DNA of 10,849 nt, taken from positions 1-10,849 of the forward strand of contig CAMPHU010000159.1 of the NCBI GenBank assembly GCA_946886065.1, written 5' to 3'. The stretch is from an uncultured Massilia sp. (lineage in GTDB: Bacteria; Pseudomonadota; Gammaproteobacteria; Burkholderiales; Burkholderiaceae). The translations under genes were made by a program, and so were the position numbers. The stretch's first letter is position 1; every line of letters starts with the position of its first letter. Under the pieces are notes generated by a model. It did no database searches, had not been told where the DNA came from, and was given only the letters and a program-made list of their open reading frames with translations. Below are positions 1 through 4,949 of this stretch, in pieces.

Positions 1-2
1 CC

Positions 3-179
3 ATGAGCATGCAACCCGATCCCGACCTGAACCCCGGCGACGAAGCCGAACCGGGTACGCCCGGCGCCGGCGAAGACATCTGCGAAGCCTGCGCCGGCAC
101 CGGCCGGCTGGGCGACGGCAAGCCCTGTCCCGAATGCGGCGGCAGCGGGCGCGTCATGCGCGGCATCGGTGGTGGCTGA
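3..179 (+). CDS. Small DnaJ-type CxxC zinc-knuckle protein (58 aa)
   Basis: A short open frame (58 residues) runs from an ATG at the left edge to TGA. The first 26 residues are acidic and rich in Pro and Gly. The second half holds two cysteine motifs, CEACAGTG (27-34) and CPECGGSG (42-49), which match the CxxCxGxG knuckles of the DnaJ/Hsp40 cysteine-rich domain. Four cysteines (27, 30, 42, 45) could bind one zinc ion; DnaJ itself has four such motifs plus a J domain, both lacking here. The family is known mainly as small uncharacterised proteins, so a role in protein or nucleic-acid binding is only inferred. An in-frame ATG also lies at residue 3, and the true start could be upstream of the window. 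The coding call rests on the motif pair rather than on length. Confidence 0.72.
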   Translation: MSMQPDPDLNPGDEAEPGTPGAGEDICEACAGTGRLGDGKPCPECGGSGRVMRGIGGG

Positions 180-236
180 ACCCGCGGGGGGGCTGGCCGC
201 CCTGGCGGCTGAAAGCGGACTGAAAGGACGGCGTGC

Positions 237-252
237 CATAATGGCGGGATGA
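237..252 (+). promoter_or_regulatory. Possible -10 element and 4-codon upstream ORF at chrA start
   Basis: CATAAT at 237-242 matches the sigma-70 -10 consensus in five of six bases, but no convincing -35 lies 16-18 bases upstream. The same bases contain ATG at 241, which opens a four-codon frame (ATG GCG GGA TGA) whose stop overlaps the chrA ATG at 249. A purine-rich AAAGGA at 223-228 is 12 bases from the ATG at 241 but 20 bases from the ATG at 249. Either a leaderless transcript or coupling through the mini-ORF is conceivable. Chance occurrence is also quite possible. Confidence 0.22.
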
Positions 253-851
253 CCGCTTCACCCTCCGCCATTCCCGCGTCCGTCCACGGCTCCAGCCCGG
301 AACGCCCGCGCCCCGCGTCGCTCACCGCCCTCTTCATCGCCTTCACCCTCCTGGCCCTGCAGGGCTTCGGCGGCGTGCTGGCGGTCGTCCAGCGCGAGGT
401 GGTCGAACGCCGCCGCTGGCTCAGCAACGAAGAATTCATCGAGGACTGGGCGGTGGCCCAGATCATGCCCGGACCGAACGTAGTGAACCTGGCGATGATG
501 CTCGGCGCGCGCTGGTTCGGCCTGGCCGGCGCCCTCACCGCCCTGGCCGGCCTGCTGGCGGTGCCGCTGGTCGTGGTCCTGCTGCTGGCCCTGCTGCACG
601 CGCGCTTCGCGGATAATGCACGCGTGGCCGGCGCGCTGCGCGGCATGGCCGCCGTCTCGGCCGGGATGATCGCCGCCACCGGCCTGCGCATGGCCGCCAC
701 CCTGGCGCGCAACCCGGTGCCGCTGGTCTTCGGCGTCGCCATCGCCGCCTGCGCCTTCGTGCTGCTGGCCTGGGTGCGCGTGCCGCTGATCTGGGTCCTG
801 TTCCCGCTCGGCGGGCTGGGCTGCCTGCTGGCCTGGCGGGGGCTGCGATGA
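249..851 (+). CDS. chrA: Chromate transporter, short-chain CHR family, first subunit (200 aa)
   Basis: This is an integral membrane protein of the CHR family (ChrA), whose characterised members export chromate from the cytoplasm. The CHR signatures are visible: the GFGG stretch in the first membrane segment (residues 39-42), followed by a charged loop with RRRWLSNEEF, and then PGPN at 74-77. About six hydrophobic segments follow to the C terminus. The length of 200 residues is that of a single CHR domain; long-chain ChrA proteins of about 400 residues carry two. The second domain is encoded by the next gene, with a four-base ATGA overlap, so the pair probably forms the transporter together. 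The first 23 residues are a polar Pro/Ser-rich tail. The start is the only good ATG, yet it lacks a well-spaced Shine-Dalgarno. No chrB-type regulator is seen. Substrate assignment comes from the family; some CHR proteins have not been shown to move chromate. Confidence 0.9.
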   Translation: MTASPSAIPASVHGSSPERPRPASLTALFIAFTLLALQGFGGVLAVVQREVVERRRWLSNEEFIEDWAVAQIMPGPNVVNLAMMLGARWFGLAGALTALAGLLAVPLVVVLLLALLHARFADNARVAGALRGMAAVSAGMIAATGLRMAATLARNPVPLVFGVAIAACAFVLLAWVRVPLIWVLFPLGGLGCLLAWRGLR

Positions 852-1426
852 GCGTCCACCACATCGTCCTCTCCTGGCATGACTGGATCGACCTGTTTGC
901 CCACTACCTGATGCTGTCCCTGATGTCGCTGGGCGGCGCGATCTCCACCTCGAGCGAGATGCACCGCTACCTGGTGGAACAGCAAGGCTGGCTGACCCAG
1001 GCCCAGTTCAACGAGGCGATCGCCCTGGCCCAGGCCGCGCCGGGGCCGAACGTGCTGTTCGTGGCCCTGATGGGCTGGCACGTGGGCCTGAACGCCGGCA
1101 GCACCGCCGCAGCCTTCCTCGGCGTGGCGGTCACCATGGTCGGCATCATGCTGCCCTCGACCATCTTCACCTACCAGGTGGCGCAATGGGGCCACCGCAA
1201 CCGCGAACTGCGCGCGGTGCGCGCCTTCAAGCAGGGCATGGGTCCGCTGGTGATCGGCATGCTGCTGTCCACCGCCTGGCTGCTGGCCGCCGCCGGCGGC
1301 GGATCCGGCAACCTGACGCTCTGGCTGCTGGCCGCGGGTAGCTGCGTGGTGATCTGGCGCACCCGCATCCACCTGCTGTGGATGCTGGCCGCCGGTGCAT
1401 TGCTGGGAGCGCTCGGCGTGGTCTAA
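848..1426 (+). CDS. chrA: Chromate transporter, short-chain CHR family, second subunit (192 aa)
   Basis: This is the partner CHR-domain membrane protein. It shows SLGGAIST near the first membrane segment (residues 27-34), the loop with QQGWLTQAQFNEA (45-57), and PGPN at 65-68, followed by several hydrophobic helices to the C terminus. It starts inside the stop of the preceding gene (ATGA), which implies translational coupling and a fixed ratio of the two products. In known short-chain CHR pairs the two proteins have opposite membrane topology and both are required for chromate resistance; whether that holds here is inference. The two products resemble each other in motif order but differ clearly in sequence, so this is an old pair rather than a recent duplication. 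No terminator is obvious in the 59 bases that follow. Confidence 0.9.
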   Translation: MSVHHIVLSWHDWIDLFAHYLMLSLMSLGGAISTSSEMHRYLVEQQGWLTQAQFNEAIALAQAAPGPNVLFVALMGWHVGLNAGSTAAAFLGVAVTMVGIMLPSTIFTYQVAQWGHRNRELRAVRAFKQGMGPLVIGMLLSTAWLLAAAGGGSGNLTLWLLAAGSCVVIWRTRIHLLWMLAAGALLGALGVV

Positions 1427-1485
1427 CTGGCAAGATTGTCATTTACCCGGCATACTGAAGCCTCCTCTCCACTTCCGCCGACATC

Positions 1486-2328
1486 ATGCTCGAACTCCTC
1501 AACGAACACGCCTGCTTCGGCGGCGTACAGCGCTTCTACCGCCACGATTCCAGCGCCATCGGCCTGCCGATGCGCTTTTCCGTCTACCTGCCGCCCGGCC
1601 ACGAAGGCAAGCGCCTGCCGGTGCTGTTCTACCTGGCCGGCCTGACCTGCACCGAAGAGACCTTCATGATCAAGGCCGGGGCCCAGCGCGTGGCGGCCGA
1701 GGAAGGCCTGATCCTGGTCGCCCCGGACACCAGCCCGCGCGGCGCCGGCGTGGCGGGCGAAAGCGACAACTGGGACTTCGGCGTGGGCGCCGGCTTCTAT
1801 GTCGACGCCCTTGAAGGCGAATGGGCGCGCCACTACCGCATGTACAGCTACATCCTGGAGCTGCGCGAGCTGGTGCTGGCCCAGCTGCCGGCCGATCCGG
1901 AACGCACCGGCATCTTCGGCCACTCGATGGGCGGCCATGGCGCGCTCGTGATGGCGCTGCGCAATCCTTCGCTGTTCCGCTCGGTGTCGGCCTTCGCGCC
2001 GATCGCCGCGCCGAGCCGCTGCCCCTGGGGCAAGAAGGCCTTCGGCGGCTACCTGGGCGCCGACCAGGCGGCCTGGGCGCGCTACGACGCGAGCGCCCTG
2101 ATGGCGGCCCTGGGCGAAGCGCCCTTCCCCGGCGGCATCCTGGTCGACCAGGGCCTGGCGGACAAGTTCCTTGCCGAACAGCTGTACCCGGAAGCCTTCG
2201 AGGAGGCCTGCGCCCAAGCCGGCCAGCCGCTCGAACTGCGCCGCCACGCGGGCTACGACCACGGCTACTTCTTCATCCAGACCTTCGTCGCCGATCACCT
2301 GCGCTTCCACCGCCGCCAGCTCGCTTAA
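1486..2328 (+). CDS. fghA: S-formylglutathione hydrolase (280 aa)
   Basis: This cytoplasmic alpha/beta-hydrolase of the esterase D / FrmB family hydrolyses S-formylglutathione to formate and glutathione, the second step of glutathione-dependent formaldehyde detoxification. The family hallmarks are clear: the N-terminal LAGLTCTEETF block (50-60), PDTSPRG (80-86), the nucleophile elbow GHSMGGHGA (145-153) with Ser147, DQGLADKF (221-228) with the probable catalytic Asp226, and GYDHGYFF (256-263) with His259. The length is the family norm of about 280 residues. The usual partner, a class III alcohol dehydrogenase (adhC/frmA), is not adjacent; the neighbours are chromate-transporter genes and hsp20. 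The ATG at 1486 gives the canonical N terminus (ELLNEHACFGG), although no strong Shine-Dalgarno precedes it. Regulation cannot be read from the sequence. Confidence 0.95.
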   Translation: MLELLNEHACFGGVQRFYRHDSSAIGLPMRFSVYLPPGHEGKRLPVLFYLAGLTCTEETFMIKAGAQRVAAEEGLILVAPDTSPRGAGVAGESDNWDFGVGAGFYVDALEGEWARHYRMYSYILELRELVLAQLPADPERTGIFGHSMGGHGALVMALRNPSLFRSVSAFAPIAAPSRCPWGKKAFGGYLGADQAAWARYDASALMAALGEAPFPGGILVDQGLADKFLAEQLYPEAFEEACAQAGQPLELRRHAGYDHGYFFIQTFVADHLRFHRRQLA

Positions 2329-2368
2329 GCGCTTTCCTCCCGAGGGTGGGCGCATGCCGTCCACCCTG

Positions 2369-2398
2369 CTTGAAACTTGCCTCCTCTTGCCCTATAAA
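2369..2398 (+). promoter_or_regulatory. Sigma-32 (RpoH) type heat-shock promoter of hsp20
   Basis: CTTGAAA at 2369-2375 is an exact match to the sigma-32 -35 core. After a 14-base spacer, CCCTATAAA at 2390-2398 resembles the sigma-32 -10 (CCCCATnT-like). The spacing fits the RpoH consensus, and the element lies 60-90 bases upstream of a small heat-shock gene. Transcription would start near 2405. The TATAAA core could also serve sigma-70. The position and function are inferred from consensus only. Confidence 0.7.
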
Positions 2399-2404
2399 GA
2401 AGGT

Positions 2405-2452
2405 GCCGGCATCCGCCGGCCATGTCGTTACATGTCCCTCACCAAACGGAGG
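2405..2452 (+). promoter_or_regulatory. hsp20 leader with hairpin and Shine-Dalgarno
   Basis: The leader begins with the hairpin GCCGGC-ATCC-GCCGGC (2405-2420). It ends with a strong Shine-Dalgarno, CGGAGG (2447-2452), five bases before the ATG at 2458. This ribosome site fixes the start at 2458 rather than at the in-frame ATG at 2422. CCGCCG at 2413-2418 can pair with CGGAGG at 2447-2452 with one internal G-A mismatch, an alternative fold that would hide the ribosome site. Confidence 0.5.
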
Positions 2453-2457
2453 CCATC

Positions 2458-2928
2458 ATGAATCTCGTGAGAAGAGGCGGTTCGCCGCTCTCGGCCTACC
2501 GTCCGGGCTCGGTCGAGGACCAGTTCGGCCGGATGGTCGAGACCATGTTCGAGGACTTCTTCGCGCCGCTCGCGCAAGGCGGGCGCTGGGGCGAGGAAGG
2601 CACCCTCACACCGCGCGTGAATGTCGCCGAAACCGACAAGACCTACGAAGTGCAGGCCGACCTGCCGGGCGTCGCGAAGGAGGACGTCAAGGTCAGTATC
2701 GACGGCGCGCGTGTACAGATCGAGGCTGAATGCCAGCAGGCAAACGAACGCCGCGAGGGCGAAACGGTGGTGTATGCTGAACGCACCGCACGCAAGTTCA
2801 TGCGCAGCTTCACCCTGCCGCAGGAAGTCGACGATACGACGGCGCAGGCCCGGCTCGAGAACGGCGTCCTTCAGTTGTCCCTGCCGAAAAAACAGGGCAG
2901 CGAAGCGCGCCGCCTGACCATCCAGTAA
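2458..2928 (+). CDS. Hsp20/alpha-crystallin family small heat-shock protein (156 aa)
   Basis: This is an ATP-independent cytoplasmic holdase that binds unfolding proteins during heat or other stress. An N-terminal region (1-48) with FGRMVETMFEDFF is followed by the alpha-crystallin domain, about residues 49-144. Landmarks are PRVNVAETDKTYEVQADLPG (52-71), EDVKVSIDG (75-83) and the late ARLENGVLQLSLPKK block (131-145), which carries the conserved A-x-x-x-x-G-V-L signature. The short tail ends RRLTIQ, where L153-T-I155 fits the I/V/L-x-I/V/L anchor used in oligomer assembly. The length is usual for bacterial Hsp20. The ATG at 2458 is preceded by CGGAGG at ideal spacing. A sigma-32-like promoter upstream and a strong terminator downstream suggest it can be made as its own heat-inducible transcript, with stress-related genes following. 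Confidence 0.95.
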   Translation: MNLVRRGGSPLSAYRPGSVEDQFGRMVETMFEDFFAPLAQGGRWGEEGTLTPRVNVAETDKTYEVQADLPGVAKEDVKVSIDGARVQIEAECQQANERREGETVVYAERTARKFMRSFTLPQEVDDTTAQARLENGVLQLSLPKKQGSEARRLTIQ

Positions 2929-2946
2929 GCGCCTGGCTCCACTCGA

Positions 2947-2966
2947 GGGCCACCGCCGGGTGGCCC
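2947..2966 (+). other. Perfect 8-bp hairpin after hsp20
   Basis: GGGCCACC (2947-2954) and GGTGGCCC (2959-2966) form a perfect 8-bp stem with a 4-base loop, 18 bases after the hsp20 stop. It lacks a T tract of its own and sits immediately before the intrinsic terminator. It may protect the hsp20 mRNA 3' end or assist termination. Confidence 0.6.
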
Positions 2967-2968
2967 GC

Positions 2969-3016
2969 AAGACCGCGTGCGGCGAAAGCCGCAGACAACG
3001 CGGTCTTCTTATTTTT
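2969..3016 (+). terminator. Rho-independent terminator between hsp20 and the PRTase operon
   Basis: AAGACCGCGT (2969-2978) pairs perfectly with ACGCGGTCTT (2998-3007). Nested in its loop is a second stem, GCGGC-GAAA-GCCGC (2979-2992), closed by a GNRA tetraloop. A T-rich run (CTTATTTTT, ending at 3016) follows at once. This is a typical intrinsic terminator of unusual strength. It ends 15 bases before the next start codon, so it also argues against any upstream start for the PRTase gene. Confidence 0.85.
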
Positions 3017-3030
3017 CAGGACGGCGCGCC

Positions 3031-3735
3031 ATGCAGCAAACCGACGCCTTTACCGACCGTGCCCACGCGGGCCGGCAGCTGGCACGCCAGCTGCGGCAGT
3101 ACGCGGGCCCGGACACCCTGGTGCTGGCCCTGCCGCGCGGCGGCGTGCCGGTGGCCTTCCCGGTGGCCCAGGCCCTGCATGCGGAGCTCGACCTGATGCT
3201 GGTGCGCAAGCTCGGCCTGCCCGGCCAGGAGGAATTCGCCATGGGCGCCATTGCCAGCGGCGGGGTGCGCGTCCTGCAGCCGGGCGTGCCCGGGCTGATG
3301 GGCGTAACGCAGGAAGAAGTCGACGAAGTCACGCGGCGCGAGGAGCAGGAACTGGCGCGGCGCGAGCGGCGCTACCGCGGCGGGCGGCCCCCGCCCCGGC
3401 TGCGCGGGCGCACCGTGATCCTGGTCGACGACGGCATCGCCACCGGCGCCACGATGCAGGCGGCGGTGGAAGTGGCGCGCCAGCAGGCGCCGGCGCGGCT
3501 GGTAGTGGCCGCGCCGGTGGGCGCGCCGGACACGGTCGCCGGCCTGGAGGAACAGGTCGACGAGGTGGTTTGCCTGGTGACGCCGCCGCGCTTCCGCGCG
3601 GTGGGCCAGTGGTACCGCAAGTTCGACCAGACGAGCGACGAGGAAGTGCAGGATTTGCTGGCGCAGGCCTGGGCAGGGACGCCCGGCCAGGAAACGACGC
3701 GCCGGCCCCAACCCAATCGAGAGGAGCCGACATGA
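3031..3735 (+). CDS. Phosphoribosyltransferase family protein (234 aa)
   Basis: This is a type I PRTase-fold protein. The PRPP-binding signature VILVDDGIATGATM lies at 129-142, with the adjacent acidic pair Asp133-Asp134 that contacts the ribose. Earlier come LALPRGGVPVA (32-42) and RKLGLPGQEEFAMGAI (59-74), the usual pattern of the stand-alone PRTase group found beside stress genes. An Arg-rich segment (102-126) precedes the PRPP loop. The last 20 residues are polar and Pro-rich and look disordered. The true substrate of this subgroup is unknown to me, and it should not be named as a purine or pyrimidine salvage enzyme. The start at 3031 has AGGA at 3018-3021, whereas an in-frame ATG at 2977 lies inside the terminator stem and is rejected. 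Its stop overlaps the next start (ATGA), so the two are translationally coupled. Confidence 0.88.
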   Translation: MQQTDAFTDRAHAGRQLARQLRQYAGPDTLVLALPRGGVPVAFPVAQALHAELDLMLVRKLGLPGQEEFAMGAIASGGVRVLQPGVPGLMGVTQEEVDEVTRREEQELARRERRYRGGRPPPRLRGRTVILVDDGIATGATMQAAVEVARQQAPARLVVAAPVGAPDTVAGLEEQVDEVVCLVTPPRFRAVGQWYRKFDQTSDEEVQDLLAQAWAGTPGQETTRRPQPNREEPT

Positions 3736-4943
3736 AACAGATCAAGACCGACAACCGGATGGAACTGGGCGACATGGGCAAATGGATCGGCGCGGCCGCC
3801 GCCGGTGCGCTCTTGATGTATATCTTCGACCCCGAACGCGGGCGCGCCCGGCGCTCCTATGCCGCGCACAAGGTGCGCGACGCCGGCCTGCATACCGGCG
3901 ACGCCATCGGAAGCGTGCTGCGCAGCGCCACCGCGAGCCTGAATGCGGCGCGCGACAGCGCTTCCGCGGCCTACGCCCGCGCCGACGCCATGGCCACCCG
4001 GGCCGGCGAACGGATCGCCGACACCGCCCACGATTTCGCCTCCGGCGCCGCCGACGCCGCCTCGCGCACGCGCGGCCGCATCGCCGCCGCCGCCGAGGAA
4101 TCGCGCGACCGCGCCCGCGACATGGAACAGCGCATGGAGCGCGACATCGAACGCAACACTTGGGAAGCACGCGGCCGCATGGATGCCGCGGCCGAGCGCA
4201 GCGGCTCGCGGGTGCGCGAGGCGGCCGCCCAGGCGCGCGGCTGGCTCGACGAACTGGTCGACGCCTTCGACCACCGCAGCCCCACGCTCACCAATTCCGC
4301 CCTGCTCGGGGGCGGGGTGCTCGGCCTGACCGGCCTGGCGCGCCGCTCCCCGCTCGGCGTGGTGCTCGGCCTGGGCGCACTGGCCCTGCTGGCCAGGAGC
4401 GGCGGCGGCGCGCGCCTGGCCGCGATGGTGCGCGGCCACTCGGCTGGCAACCGCACAGGCAGCCCGATCGAGGTCGAAAAGACGATCGAGATCGCCGCCG
4501 CGCCCGAAGAGGTGTACGACGCCTGGTCGAACTACGACAACTTCCCGCGCTTCATGTCGCATGTGAGCGAGGTGCGCGACCTGGGCCACCGCCGCTCGCA
4601 CTGGGTGGTCAAGGGCCCGGGCGGCAGCGAGTATTCCTGGAACGCCGTCATGACCGAACAGGCGCGTCCGGACCACATGGCCTGGCGCAGCGAGCCCGGC
4701 TCGGAGATCGAGCAGGAAGGCGCGGTGAGCTTCGAACCGGTGCGAGGCGGCACCCGGGTCACGGTGCGCATGGCCTATACGCCGCCGGGCGGCGCCCTGG
4801 GCCATGGGCTGGCGCGCATGCTGGGCTCCGATCCCAAGCGCCAGATGGACGACGACCTGGCGCGCATGAAGTCCTTCATCGAGCGCGGCGTGACGCCCTA
4901 CACGTCCTCCCACACGCCCGCCAGCGACCGCTACCTGCATTGA
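3732..4943 (+). CDS. Membrane-anchored SRPBCC (polyketide cyclase/START-like) protein with 11-mer helical repeat (403 aa)
   Basis: Three parts are visible. Residues 16-32 form an N-terminal hydrophobic segment followed by FDPERGRARR (32-41), a positively charged juxtamembrane motif. Residues 62-182 are an Ala/Arg/Glu/Asp-rich helix with 11-residue periodicity. A second hydrophobic stretch (about 189-221) leads to a C-terminal SRPBCC domain (about 246-385), recognised by IEVEKTIEIAAAPEEVYDAW (246-265), FPRFMSHVSEV (271-281) and the final helix QMDDDLARMKSFIE (371-384). SRPBCC folds bind hydrophobic ligands; the ligand here is unknown. The ATG at 3732 overlaps the PRTase stop and has GAGGAG (3721-3726) five bases upstream. 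The open frame reaches back to 3570, but that extension is only PRTase sequence in another frame. The next gene follows after six bases. The protein probably sits at the inner membrane, possibly linking its operon partners to it. Confidence 0.85.
   Translation: MKQIKTDNRMELGDMGKWIGAAAAGALLMYIFDPERGRARRSYAAHKVRDAGLHTGDAIGSVLRSATASLNAARDSASAAYARADAMATRAGERIADTAHDFASGAADAASRTRGRIAAAAEESRDRARDMEQRMERDIERNTWEARGRMDAAAERSGSRVREAAAQARGWLDELVDAFDHRSPTLTNSALLGGGVLGLTGLARRSPLGVVLGLGALALLARSGGGARLAAMVRGHSAGNRTGSPIEVEKTIEIAAAPEEVYDAWSNYDNFPRFMSHVSEVRDLGHRRSHWVVKGPGGSEYSWNAVMTEQARPDHMAWRSEPGSEIEQEGAVSFEPVRGGTRVTVRMAYTPPGGALGHGLARMLGSDPKRQMDDDLARMKSFIERGVTPYTSSHTPASDRYLH
3915..4277 (+). repeat. Protein-level hendecad (11-residue) repeat region
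   Basis: Residues 62-182 of the SRPBCC protein divide without gaps into eleven 11-residue units. Position 1 is hydrophobic or Ala in all eleven, position 5 is Ala in eight, and position 11 is Arg in seven (residues 83, 94, 116, 127, 149, 160, 182). Position 8 is Ala, Phe, Met, Ser or Thr. The spacing matches a hendecad coiled coil or an amphipathic surface helix of LEA/apolipoprotein type. The DNA itself does not form an evident tandem repeat. Confidence 0.65.
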
Positions 4944-4949
4944 GCGATC

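Noticed and set aside
194..212. GCCGC...GCGGC hairpin before chrA as terminator of the small zinc-knuckle gene
   Set aside because: The stem is five pairs with no following T run; such stems are common by chance in this composition.
1427..1456. Possible promoter elements for fghA (TTGTCA at 1436-1441, CATACT at 1451-1456; a sigma-54-like TGGCAAG at 1428-1434)
   Set aside because: The hexamers are only nine bases apart, and no GC lies at the required -12 distance for sigma-54.
1423..2364. A 313-codon minus-strand frame opposite fghA
   Set aside because: The plus-strand S-formylglutathione hydrolase has all catalytic motifs; the antisense frame has none.
2977..3030. 18-residue N-terminal extension of the PRTase
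   Set aside because: It would start inside the terminator stem; the ATG at 3031 fits the family N terminus and has AGGA upstream.
3570..3731. 54-residue N-terminal extension of the SRPBCC protein
   Set aside because: It overlaps the PRTase 3' coding sequence and lacks its own ribosome site. The ATG at 3732 has GAGGAG and the ATGA coupling.
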